NCBI GenBank assembly: GCA_016714005.1
Contig: JADJOA010000009.1
Location: 62,001-126,000 of the forward strand
Direction of reading: 5' to 3'
DNA from: Bacteroidota bacterium
GTDB lineage: Bacteria; Bacteroidota; Bacteroidia; AKYH767-A; OLB10
DNA length: 64,000 nucleotides
Shown here: positions 10,218 to 21,618 of the stretch, piece after piece
Numbering within the stretch: the stretch's first letter is position 1
How the letters are laid out: the number at the start of each line of letters is the position of its first letter
The notes under the pieces: generated by a model
The model's input: the letters and a program-made list of their open reading frames with translations, nothing else
Database searches by the model: none
What the model was told of the DNA's origin: nothing
Program-made: the position numbers and the translations under genes

Positions 10218-13200
10218 TTATCTCACAAGCGTTATTGAACCACGGTAGGTTTTATCGGCAACCTGCACAATAATGTAATATGTTCCGTCAGATAAATCGC
10301 TGCCTGTTCCGTCCTTTTTACCATTCCAGCAAGGTTTTGAAGATGAGCTTTCAAACACTTGCTTACCCCATCTGTTAAATACCTCAAACTTACTGCACTC
10401 TGCAAGATTTACTTCATTGCCCAGTTCAAAACAATCATTCAGTCCATCGCCATTAGGAGTTAATATATTGGGTATGTTACTGAAAATGTCTCCGATAATG
10501 CTTGATGCAAAATCAACAACAGCCGTATCGTTACAAACATTATTGGTGGCAATAAGCGTAATTATATTGTTTCCTGATAAGCTGAACTGCACCTGTGGAT
10601 TAATATCTGTGGATGTGCTGCCATCAGGGAAAATCCATAAATAAGTTAACGCATCAATACTGTTATTTGTTAATGTGCCGTCATATCCAGCACAGGTAAC
10701 ATCACTTAAATCGCCATCATTAACAGTAAATGCCGCCTGAGGGTTAATGTTAATACTAACAGTTGTGGTGGTATCGGCACTGCACCCGTTGGCATCGGTA
10801 ACAGTAACCACATACGTAGTTGACACCAAAGGTGAAGCCACAGGGTTTTGAGCATTGGCATTGTTAAGTGAAGCAGATGGAGTCCACAGATAACTGACTC
10901 CACCACTTGCAAATAACTGTGCATTGGTTCCTGAACAGATAAGTGTATCAGCATTTACAAATGGTATGGGTAATGGATTAACCGTAATAGTTACTGTTGC
11001 AGAATCAATGCAGGTGTTACCGTCTGTAACCACAACCGTATAAGTGGTAGTTGATGATGGGTTAGCAACAGGATTACTAATTGTATCATTGCTTAAAGAA
11101 CCACCACCAGGAGACCATTGATAGCTGTTACCCCCACCGGCATTTAATTGAATAGTATTACCAATACAAATTGCAGAGTTGGATGTTACCGTAACTGTTG
11201 GCAATGAATTAACCGAAACCAAAACAGAATCGGTGTTTTTACATCCATTACCATCAGTAACTAAAACAATGTAATTAGTAGCGGTTGTTGGATTTGCAAA
11301 CGGGCTAGCACTGTTCGGGTCACTCAAACCTGTGGTTGGTGACCATACATAATTAGTACCTCCTGTTGCATTAAGAAACACACCCTGACCAATACATACG
11401 CTTACATCAGAACCTGCATTGGCATTAGGCAAAGCGTTTACAATTAAATTGTAGTTTACAATATTGCCAACACATCCTAACGAATTGGTTTCAGTTACAG
11501 TAATTATTGCTGTACCGCTGGCAACCCAGTTACCTGCACTAATGCTATTTGTTCCATTCCCGGATAATATAGTCCCGCCACTAACAGTCCAGTTGTAAGT
11601 AGAGCCTACTGTAGCAGTTACTGAGAAAGCTCCAGAATCTGTTACACAAACTCCTACCGGACCGGCTATGGCTCCCGTTGCAGGTATTGGATTAATATTA
11701 ATAACAAGCGTATCAGAAGAACCAAAGCATGTATCAACACTTGTGATACTTGTTTCCTGGTACCACAATAAAACTGTTGCTGGTCCGCTAACCGTCCAAT
11801 CAACATTTACCGAGCTGTTGCCGTTACCACTAACAATTGTTCCTCCTTGAGCAAACCAATTATAAGTACTGCCGGGAGTTCCTAATGTGGCATAAGTAAT
11901 TCCTTGCGCTGCATTTGCACACAAAGTTGTTGGACCAATTGGTGCAACAGGAGTGAGTAATACGTTTATACTCACGTTATAAGAAACCGGATTTGATTCA
12001 CAACCAAAGCTTGTTGTTTCTACAACAGTTACAATTCCTATCCCCGGTATTGTTGACCAATCAACTGTAATAGTATCAGTACCTTGACCTGTTGCAATTA
12101 TTCCGTTTGTCACCACCCACGTGTAAGATGAATTAGGATCAGGATTACTTATCCAATACTGAACACCTGTTACCCCTGGGCATACCGAACCATTTCCGAA
12201 AATAGCCGAAACAGTTGGTGCAGGATTAACATAGACCGAAATGGAATCAACGTCAACACAAAGCGCTGAACTGGTTCCTGTACACGTAAGTTGTGTTGGA
12301 CGAAGGGCTCACAATAATAGAGGCACCCGTTCCAATTATATTTCCACCCACACTCCATGCATAAGATGTGGCGCCATTACCTGTGAGAGTTAATGAATCG
12401 CCATCGCAAATAGTATCGTTGGCTGCTGTAATTTGAACAACAGGTATTGCATTAACGGTAACTGTAACCGAATTTATATTGGTGCAACTAAATCCATTTG
12501 ATCCTGTAACAACATATGTGGTAGTTACAGAGGGGTTAACCGTGAACGAGGCGTTTGTGCTAATGACAGTGCCAGGCGCAGTTGAAATCTCCCAAGAATA
12601 ATTGGTTGCACCCGTAGCCGTTAAAGTGGTACTATCACCTGCACAAAGCGAAGCCGGGCTTGCACTAGCTGTCACCACTGGTTGCGGGTTAACTGTAATG
12701 GTTATGCTGTCAGTTGTAAAACATCCGTTCAATTCAGTAGTTACAAAATAAGTATAAGTAGCAGGCGAACCTGTGTTGTTAGGTATAACAACAATCGGGT
12801 TTGAAATAGTAGTGCTGCTCAAACCGGTTGAAGGTGTCCAATTATATAAATACCCTGCAGTGGTGGCGGCACCTATCTGTAAGGTGTCACCTCCGCAAAG
12901 TGTTGCATCTGTTCCTGCTTCACTTATAGGATTTGGATTTACGGTTACAAGCACAGTATCATCATCTAGGCAGCCAAATAAATTGGTAGATAAAATATAT
13001 GTAGTGATTACAGGTGATGTTCCTGTATTTGTTAATGTAACGGTAGGGTTGCTTATGGTTGCACTGCTTAACCCGGTTGATGGGCTCCAGTTATAAACAT
13101 AATTTGTTTGCGCGGGTGAGCCTATTATAGCAGAACCTCCACTGCAATAGATAACATCAGAACCTGCAATTGCAGTTGGCACAGGGCTAGAAATAACTTG

Positions 13201-16200
13201 CACCGAATCGGTAGTAGTGCAACCGTTTAGCGTGGTAACAACTACGTAATACAAAGTATCAGGTGTGGAGCCAGTATTATTTAGTGTAAGAACAGGATTA
13301 GAAATAGTTGTGCTGTTTAACCCTATGGCAGGACTCCAAGAATATGTATAACCTGTTGTGGAAGATGTTCCCAGTTGTACATTACCACCGGCACACAAAA
13401 ATTGATTGGTACCTGCATTTGACACAGGCAATGGGTTAATGGTTACGTCAACCGTATCCACAGCAATACATCCAAATAAATTTGCAGTAACAATATAACT
13501 TACGGTTATTGGAGAACCGGTTGTATTTGTTGCATTTACCACAGGGTCACTAATGATAGAACTGCTTAATCCGGTTGAAGGACTCCATGAGTATGTGTAG
13601 TTGTTTTGGGTGGAAGAACCTATCTGCGCTGAACTTCCGCTACAATATATTACATCACTTCCGGCATTGGCTGCTGCGGCAGGTGCAGATATAACCTGGA
13701 CAGTATCGGTAGTAGTGCAGGAACCAAATGTGGTGGTTACTACATAAAATAATGTATCAGGGAAAGAGCCGCTATTACTGAGGGTAAGAGTCGGATCTGA
13801 AATTGTATCACTACTTAAACCATTGGCAGGTGTCCATGCGTATGTGTATCCTGCTGTTGATGTACCACCTAATTGCACTGTACCTCCAGCACATAAAAAC
13901 TGGTTACCTCCTGCATTTGAAACTGGCGAAGGATTGATAGTAACGGTTACATCGTCTGTTGCTGTGCAGCCAAATAAATTAGTTGTAAGGGTATAAGTTG
14001 TTGTTATGGGTGATGTGCCTGTATTGGTTGTTGTAATCGTTGGGTCACTTATTGTAGAACTGCTCAAACCGCCAGCAGGAGACCATGAGTATGTATAATT
14101 AGCTTGAGATGCAGAACCAATTTGCACCAATGTGCCGCTACAATAAACTGTATCGAGACCTGCATTTGCGGCAGCCGCAGGGCTGGAGGTAACCTGTACT
14201 GTATCTGTACTTGTACAACCATTAAGTGTTACAGTCACTATATAAATAAATGTAATGGGGCTTCCGCCTGTATTGGTTAATGTTACTGTTGGGTTTGAAA
14301 TTGTTGTACTATTCAAGCCTAATGATGGAGTCCATTGATAAGTATAACCTGGGCTTGAAGATGTACCAATTTGTACTGAAGTACCTGAACACAACAACTG
14401 ATTTTGTCCTGCATTAGCTGTTGGTGAAGGATTAACAGTAACCTCTACTGTGTCGGTATTACTACATCCACTCAAACTTGATGTAACAACATAGCTAAAA
14501 GTTTGAGGGATACCTGAGTTATTAATTAATGTAACTATTGGATTGCTGACGGTTGCACTGCTTAATCCTGTTGCCGGGATCCAGGAATAAGTTACCCCGG
14601 AAACTGAAGGAGAGCCAATTGTTGCAGATGCCCCGCTGCAAATAGTTGCATCATTGCCTGCATCAGCGGCCGGAATCGGATTAATAGTAATATCAACGTT
14701 ATCGGTAGCTGTGCATGTAAAAGTATTTTGAACTACAACAGTATAAGTTACAATAATTGGTGATGTTCCACTGTTGGTAACCGTTGCAGTTGGATTGCTC
14801 ACAGATGTGCTGCTTAATCCTGACGCAGGACTCCAAGAATAGGTATAACCCGCAACCGGATTACTTCCAATTACAACACTAGTATCAGAACAGGTTATTA
14901 CATCTAAACCAGCATCGGCTGCCGGTAAGGGGTTTACCGTTACTTGCACTGTATCAGTATCTATACAACCGTTATTATTAACGGTTACTATATATGAACT
15001 GGTAATAGGAGTTGTTCCGGTATTTGTTAGCGTAACGGTAGGTGATGAAACATTTGCTCCTGATAAACCTGTAATTGGAGACCATAAATAAGTGTAACCT
15101 GGTGTTGATGTGGCACCAATAGATGCTGAAGAGCCTGAGCAAAATGAAACATCATTACCAGCATTAGCAGCCGGTATGGCATTCAAAACCACCTGCAATC
15201 CTGTTTGACTATTGGTAGTACAGTTGTTTGCGTTTACACTTTCAACTATCACTACAGCAGTGCCTGTGCCGGTAAAATTTACAATTACACTATCTCCTGT
15301 ATTGCTGCCAACTATGGTTCCATTAATAACAGACCACACGTGCGTATAACCGGGTTGGCTTGGTGTTGTGTATAAAATACCATTAGCATTTCCACACAAA
15401 GTATCAGGACCTAAAACCGCTAATGGTTTTGGCGTGTTCACTATATTAATTGTATAAACAATGTTTGTAGTTTTTGCAGGGCATCCTTTATCCGTGGCAA
15501 TTAAACTAAACTGATATGGCACCGTAGAACCCTGATCGCATGATGTAACCCAGCAAAACTGACCCGTAGCAACTCCTAAACCCGATGCGTCCACAAAAGT
15601 TGCAGCAGGAGTTGTTAGCAGAGTATCAAAAATATCCCCTGTGTGTGTTATAAATAAACTATCGCCATTAGGATCAAAAAAACTTGGATTAAAACACAGC
15701 GTATCTCCCTCGTCAATTGTATATGTTATCTGTGTGCTTCCGGGTGCAAGATTCGGTGCCGGGTTTGCAGGACAAGCAATTACAATAATCTGTATATCTC
15801 TTCTCGATATCCCAACTAAAATACCATTTCTGAATTCTTCTATCTCTACAGCTACTACATAAAAACCCTGATTAGGGCTGTAGTACTGTGATAGTCCTGT
15901 GCTGTTGTTGATGGTAGCCGATCCTCCGGGACCAAACGGTGCGGTTACACTATACGTTGGCGCATAAGTAACATTGGGTATTTGCCACGGATAAATTGCA
16001 GGAGGATTAGGATTAGGGTTACCGCCATCAGAAACTCCTGCATAGGGAGTAGCAAAGGTGTAAACCAACAAATCGCCATCAGGATCAAAAGCCTGGTTAA
16101 GCACACTAGCAGTATCTGTGTTGCACACAAACGGAACCGGTGCTACAGCAAATGTGGGCGAGTTATTTACAACAGTTGGTGGTGGGGCTGCTGCATAATA

Positions 16201-16683
16201 AGCCTGCCCTGTATTGCCGGGTATATCTAAGTTGGCAATGTTATTATTACGACAGCATCTGTCTGAAATAAAATAGTATCCTGTATTGTTAGGCGGTACT
16301 GAAACTATCCCTTCATAAATGCCCTCCTCCACGCATACACTCGGAGCAAATGTGCAGGTATCACTCCCATTCGGAGGAGTAATAGCTTGCTGAATAATCA
16401 AATCAAGCGTGCCGGAAAATATCTGAATTTTATCTCCTGTTGAGTTTAACGTATCATCTTCATACACCCCAATGTTCATATCTACTGGCAGCAAGGATGA
16501 GCCTGGATCGCACAAACGAAATAATTCTAGGCGAAGCTTATAACGATAATTACCAGTTGCGGAATCTAATCCAAGATATTGATAGCTGAGATTGCCACCC
16601 ATAATGTGTGTAGCAAAAGACTGCATGTTGCATAACAACATTGCAAACAAAAAGGCGAACCGCCATAGTAAATTTTTAAGCAT
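10218..16683 (-). CDS. Giant PKD/Ig-repeat surface protein with T9SS type B (gliding-motility-associated) C-terminal domain
   Basis: The product is about 2155 residues. A signal peptide (MLKNLLWRFAFLFAMLLCN) is followed by ATHIMGGNLSYQYLG, the conserved mature N-terminus of many Bacteroidota gliding-motility-associated secreted proteins. Residues ~20-480 form a variable head; then come ten 83-residue repeats (each with YTYxWSP.xGLSS.TISNP and a Cys pair), several PKD/Ig-like modules, two or three PKD-like modules with GGTIxSGNG, and a C-terminal type B domain (NIPNILTPNGDGLND ... FNRWGKQVFESSSSKPCWNG ... LSDGTYYIIV). One extra base near 12287 divides the frame (VYRNQ versus TGTSSALCVDVDSI). 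Type B cargo such as SprB works with dedicated PorP/SprF partners; none is in the window. An adhesin role is inferred. Confidence 0.9.
12680..15170 (-). repeat. Ten-unit tandem array of 249-bp (83-residue) repeats inside the giant adhesin gene
   Basis: Using the Gly codon of the (I/L)G motif as a landmark, units lie at 15115, 14866, 14614, 14365, 14116, 13867, 13618, 13369, 13120 and 12871. Eight of nine spacings are exactly 249 bp and one is 252. Each unit carries two Cys residues and ends in a Pro-rich turn (NPxPx or SSPAA). Boundaries are approximate. Units 4-9 alternate between two subtypes. Confidence 0.9.
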
Positions 16684-16904
16684 AAATTAAAGGTTCTGTT
16701 AGAGAGAAGGTTTGGTAAATTTGATTCTAAGGTGTGGCTAAAATAGATTTTTATCCAATTAACAAAAAGAAATTATAATAACTGAGCTACTTTTAAAACA
16801 AACGAAAGTGCTAAGTGTCTAAAAATATTACTTCATAAACAATTTATACAGTTAATATTGATTTGGTTTAAAACCCCTTTCTTTACAGCCTTCATAAAGA
16901 TCGG

Positions 16905-17863
16905 CTTGAAAAAATCCTCATCATACAAACCGCTTTTATTGGCGATGTAATTCTTGCTACAGCTGTAGCGGAAAAACTGCATTTATTCTATCCTGAGGCA
17001 ACCATTGATTTTGTGATTAGAAAGGGCAATGAAAGTTTGTTAGCTCAGCATCCTTTTATAAAACATGTTTTTGTCTGGAATAAAAAGGAAGGAAAAATTT
17101 CCGGATTCATCAAAATAATTAAAACACTGCGTAAGCAGAAATATGATTTGTGCATTAACCTGCAACGTTTTTTCACTTCGGGCTTAATGGCGATATTGTC
17201 AGGCTCAAAAGAAATAAGAGGATTTGACAAAAACCCGATGTCGTTTGTTTACACTAAAAATTACCCCATAACATTGGCAACGGAAAACATGAAACTGAAA
17301 GAAACCATCTGTTGATTGAAGACCTTACGGATTCTAAAACAGCATTGCCAAAATTATATCCATCCATTGAGGATTTTAAAGTGGTTGAAGGTTATAAAAA
17401 ACAAAAATATGTTTGTTTGGCACCGGCATCAGTTTGGTTTACCAAGCAATTGCATTACACAAAATGGATTGAACTGATTAATAAAATCAGCGACTTTAAA
17501 ATTTATTTGTTAGGTGCTCCATCTGATACTAAACTGTGCGAAAACATAAAACAACAGTGTGAGGAAAAAGATATTGAAATACTTTGCGGTAAACTTTCTT
17601 TCCTGCAATCTGCCGCTTTAATGCAGAACGCTAAAATGAATTATGTAAATGATTCCGCTCCCATGCACATCGCATCATCTGTTAATGCTCCGGTAACAGT
17701 ATTTTTTTGTTCGACTATTCCTGAGTTTGGCTTTGGCCCGCTTTCAGATAACAGTAACGTGATGCAAACAAAGGAAAATTTAGTGTGTCGCCCATGTGGT
17801 TTGCATGGTTACAGGCAATGTCCGTTAGGGCATTATAAGTGTGCGTTAACCTTAGAGGTTTAG
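16905..17863 (+). CDS. Glycosyltransferase family 9 (ADP-heptose:LPS heptosyltransferase-like)
   Basis: This is a GT-B fold transferase that adds a sugar, typically heptose, to a lipopolysaccharide core on the cytoplasmic face. It shows KILIIQTAFIGDVILATAVA at the N-terminus, VCLAPASVWFTKQLHYTKW in the donor-binding half, then YVNDSAPMHIASSVNAPVT and FFCSTIPEFGFGPLS, both characteristic of GT9. The start is uncertain: the frame opens without ATG, and restoring one A in the run at 16909 would give a TTG start at 16906 (LKKIL). A second break near 17310 (KETIC then LIEDLTDSK) reflects one lost base. No other LPS gene is adjacent; kdsA lies 10 kb downstream. The acceptor is unknown. Confidence 0.85.
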
Positions 17864-17929
17864 GATTAATTTAAACTGAGTTTCTTGTTATAATTTAAGA
17901 GGTATTAAATTCCTTTCTTAGGGTAAAAT

Positions 17930-18361
17930 TTAGGTAGGGCTTGTTATTCTTTCATTGATTAACTGAACCACCTTTTTATCAATTGGCAAAGAAACATCGC
18001 TATGATTTAACTTACTCAACAATTTCCATCTTAAACTTTTGAGATTTGGAGAAAAATTTGGATCCACAAATTTTACTCTATAATAAATACTAATCACTTG
18101 GTGTTGGGGTTAAAAGCAGATGACTGAAAGAAATCTGTCGTATAAAAATGATCAACCACAACAATGGCTGCGCCCATTTCTTCCATAAACTCGCTTTAAC
18201 CCATCAATGGTTCCTTCTCCAAACTCAAGTCCTCCTCCGGGCAATTTTGTAAAAGACATATTGCCATAGCTTTCATCAGACAGCAAAATTTCGTTCTTGT
18301 CGTTTATTAAAATACCATACACCCTTACATTAAACGGAAACATAATCGAGCCAATTATCAT
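17930..18361 (-). CDS. Nudix hydrolase, frameshifted
   Basis: The Nudix box is readable as LPGGGLEFGEGTIDGLKREF, then MEEMGAAI once two bases are restored near 18187; it supplies the Mg-binding glutamates that cleave nucleoside diphosphate-X substrates. The N-terminal strand region is MFPFNVRVYGILINDKNEIL; the ATG at 18343 may be the true start rather than that at 18361. Downstream, VVVDHFYTTDFFQSSAFNP continues, then after another shift near 18105 VISIYYRVKFVDPNF and SDVSLPIDKKVVQLINERI, ending at 17930. It is divergently arranged with mvaB (83 bp between starts). The substrate cannot be predicted. Confidence 0.8.
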
Positions 18362-18444
18362 TGATAATTACAAACCTATTATTATTTACTCTACAATGTT
18401 AACTTTGCTCTCCGTTTTACGTTTAACCACCATTTTAAAGAACA

Positions 18445-19303
18445 TTGTCAGCCGCGCGCCAAGTTAAAATAATTGAATGCCCACGTGATGCCATGCAGGG
18501 CTTGCATCATTTTATTCCTACACAAACAAAAACAGATTACATTAATGCGTTATTGGAAGTTGGGTTTGATACAATTGACTGTGGGAGCTTTGTATCACCC
18601 AAAGCTATTCCGCAATTGCGCGATACTGCCGAAGTATTAGTAGGACTTAATCAATCACAATCACAACTTCTTGTAATTATTGCCAATGTGCGAGGTGCCG
18701 AGGATGCAGTTAAACACCAAAGAATAAAATACCTAGGATTTCCATGTTCTGTTTCTGAAACTTATCAGTTACACAATACCAACTCAAGTATTATACAATC
18801 TTTTGAAAACGTAAAAGTTATCCAGAAATTTGTTTAAAGCACCATAAGGAATTGGTAATTTATCTATCAATGGGCTTTGGAAACCCTTATGGCGATGCAT
18901 GGAATACAGATATTGTTGGTGGATGGACTGATAAAATTCAATCCTTGGTGTAAAAATTATATCACTTGCCGATACGGTTGGTGTGGCAAAACCTACTGAC
19001 ATTCACTACATATTCACTCACTTAATTAAGGAATTTAATAACGTTGAGTTTGGTGCGCATTTACACTGTACTCCATTTGATTGGCAAGAAAAAATCCATG
19101 CAGCATTTACCGCAGGATGTAACAGGTTTGATGCAGCCATTAAAGGTTTGGGAGGTTGCCCTATGGCAGAAGATAAGCTAACAGGTAACCTTGCAACCGA
19201 AAATTTAGTAAAATACCTTTTACAGAATAACGTTACTGTAAAGTTAGATATGGAAAAGTTTAACAGGTGCATCGTTAATTCGGCAGAAGTTTTTAATCAG
19301 TAA
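18445..19303 (+). CDS. mvaB: Hydroxymethylglutaryl-CoA lyase
   Basis: This TIM-barrel lyase cleaves HMG-CoA to acetoacetate and acetyl-CoA, the last step of leucine/ketone-body breakdown. The Bacteroidota form is evident: VKIIECPRDAMQGLHHFIPT, TIDCGSFVSPKAIPQLRDTA, YLSMGFGNPYGDAWN, FGAHLHCTPFDWQEK (metal-binding HxH) and the signature IKGLGGCPMAEDKLTGN with its catalytic Cys. Two indels (near 18820 and in the G-run near 18950) split it into three frames. The start is the TTG at 18445 as read; an ATG may have been lost. The presence of a 2-oxoacid dehydrogenase E2 and ETF elsewhere in the window fits branched-chain amino-acid catabolism. Confidence 0.9.
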
Positions 19304-19313
19304 AAAGAACCAC

Positions 19314-21448
19314 ATGATAAATTGTTTTAAGAAATTAATTTTTACCGTCCTTTTCGTTTCGCTTGGTCTTACGCAAGTCTTTTCGCAAAACGGAAGTGTA
19401 GAACTTTTTAGGCAAAGTAGTTACATCAGGAAAGGGGCTTGAAGGAGCGGAAGTAAAAATTTTTAAAGGTAATGAAGAAGTAGATAAAATTATTACTGGC
19501 AATGGCGGCAAGTTTATTATAAACTTAGATGTAAACATTATGTACACTCTTATATTTTCTAAAGCAGGGCATGTTACAAAGTCGGCTTTGTTTGATACGC
19601 GTGTTCCAAAAGATTTAGAAAATCAGTTAATACAAGCCCGCAAATTTGGAATGGATCTATTTAAAGTTCCCGATGGTGCTGAAATACCAAAAGAAGTAAC
19701 CAAACCTGTTGTTAAATTTAGCTGGAGTGATGCTATTGAAGATTTCGATTATGATAAAGATTATGCTGATGCACGCAAAGAAGAAATGGATGGCGTAAAA
19801 AAGCAAATGGAAGAACAGATTGCCACCATTGAAAAAGCAAAAGCAGATTCGCTTACCAAAGCCCGTGCCCGATAGCGTTGCAAAAGCAAGAGACGAAGCC
19901 AATGCAAAACTGTTAGCTCTTGCCGAACAAAAGAAAAAAGATGAGGAAGCAAAGAAGGCCGAAGAAGCGCGTGCAGCAGCATTAACTGCAATGAAACGCG
20001 CACAGGAAGATTCTTTACGCAATGCACAGGTAGCTGCAGAAAAAGAAAGACTTGCTGCCGAAGCAGCCGAAAAATTACGTTTAGCCGCTCTCGAAAAAGC
20101 CCGCAAAGATTCTATTGCTAAAGCAGATGCCGAAGAGCGCACACGTTTAGCCGCTCTCGAAAAAGCAAGACAGGATTCTATATCTAAAGCCAAAGCCGAT
20201 GCTGATGCACAGGCAAGAGCCGATGCCGCTGCAAAAAAATTAGAAGATGCGCGTTTAGCTGCACTCGAAAAAGCACGTAAAGACTCCATTGCCAAAGCAG
20301 AAGCTGATGAACAAGCTCGCCTCGCTCAACTAGAAAAAGAAAGACAGGATTCATTGGCAAAAGCCAAAGCCGATGCCGATGCCCGCGCAAAAGCTGAGGC
20401 AGCTGAAGCGGCAAGACTTGCTGCATTAGAAAAAGCCAAACAAGATTCAATTGCTGCTGCCGATGCAGCAGCCCGTAAAGCTGAAACTGCCCGCTTAGCT
20501 GCTGAAGAAAAAGCAAAGCAGGATTCAATCGCCAAAGCGCTTGCTGAAGAAAAAGCAAGGCTGCAACGTGAGGCAGAAGAGAAAGCGCGATTAGCTGCTT
20601 TAGAAAAAGCCAAGCAAGATTCAATTGCGAAAGCCGAAGCTGCACGATTGGCGCAATTGGAAAAAGAAAGACTCGACTCCATTGCCAAAGCCAAAGCCGA
20701 TGAAGAAGCGCGCCTAAAACGCGAGGCTGAAGAAAAAGCAAGACTCGCTCAAATAGAAAAAGAAAAACAAGACTCCATTGCTAAAGCCAAAGCGGATGAA
20801 GAAGCACGCCTAAAACGCGAAGCTGAAGAAAAAGCAAGACTCGCTCAAATAGAAAAAGAAAAACAAGATTCTATTGCTAAAGCAAAAGCTGATGAGGAAG
20901 CACGCTTAAAACGCGAGGCTGAAGAAAAGGCACGATTGGCTGCCGAAGAAAAAGCAAGACAGGATTCTTTAAAAGCTGCTGCCGATGCAAAGTCAAAAGC
21001 CGATGCTGAAGCCAAAGTATTGGCACTTGCTCAGGCTAAAGAAAAAGCCATTGCCGATGCTGCTGAGAAAAAACGCCTCGAAGAAGAAGCAGCTATCAAA
21101 AAGCAAAAAGAAATTGATGCTCAAAAAGAAGCTGCCGCTCGTGCTGCTGCTGTTAAAGCCGCTAAAGAAAGGCAACAGGCTTCTCTACCAACTTTTGAAG
21201 ATAAAAATTATCCCGAAGGAATTACTGAAGAAACAATTACTGAAAATAACAGAACTATTTACCGCACCATCCTAAAAAAGACAACTTCATCAGAAGTATT
21301 TTCAAAAGTGGTTTACTCATGGGGCGGTGTGTTCTATTTTAAAAATACTACCTCAGTCTCTGAAGCCAACTTTAACAGGGAACTTAAAAGAACAAAGCTT
21401 TACTTGAAAATAAGTAGTTCGGGATTTGAGTTCAGAGTTTTGAGTTGA
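19314..21448 (+). CDS. TolA-like long-helix envelope protein with regulatory-like N-terminal domain
   Basis: The product is about 711 residues, and I do not recognise it as a named family. A signal peptide starts at the ATG at 19314 (MINCFKKLIFTVLFVSLGL). A carboxypeptidase-regulatory-like beta-sandwich follows (GLEGAEVKIFKGNEEVDK ... GKFIINLDVNIMYTLIFSK). Then come roughly 400 residues rich in Ala, Lys, Glu and Arg with recurrent ARLAxLEKxKQDSIAKA units, predicted to be one long helix. It ends with a conserved-looking ~80-residue domain (YPEGITEETITENNRTIYRT ... GGVFYFKNTTSVSEANFNRE). Two indels, near 19412 and 19870, split the frame. A periplasm-spanning or cytoskeletal role is an inference from TolA-like composition. 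It follows mvaB by 10 bp. Confidence 0.75.
20680..20940 (+). repeat. 96-bp tandem repeat in the long-helix gene
   Basis: The 32-residue unit containing ADEEARLKREAEEKARLAQI recurs with exact 96-bp spacing: GATGAAG/GATGAGG landmarks are at 20699, 20795 and 20891. The third copy diverges at its end. Copy number could be under- or over-collapsed in the assembly. Confidence 0.85.
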
Positions 21449-21618
21449 TAGCATGTTCTTTAGAGTTCTTAGTTAGGGGTGCTTCCTTTTCATCTTTATA
21501 CTTATTTCTTTATACTCAGAATTTACTCTCAAAATTTTGGGATAAGTTTTGATTTTTTCTCCCAATATCGTGTTTCTTTGTACCTAGTGCCTAATCCTCG
21601 GTACACATTACTTAAAAA

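Noticed and set aside
12680..15170. CRISPR or mobile repeat array
   Set aside because: The 249-bp units are coding, diverged and uninterrupted by spacers; they are protein-domain repeats.
12773..16230. Plus-strand ORFs opposite the giant adhesin (12773-13096, 15641-15862, 15982-16230)
   Set aside because: They are shadows of the repetitive Val/Thr/Asn-rich coding strand and have no recognisable features.
19657..20741. Long minus-strand ORFs opposite the long-helix gene (Ala/Ser- and Leu-rich products)
   Set aside because: They mirror the Ala/Lys/Glu codon bias and the repeats of the plus-strand gene, and show no domain, start context or independent protein-like composition.
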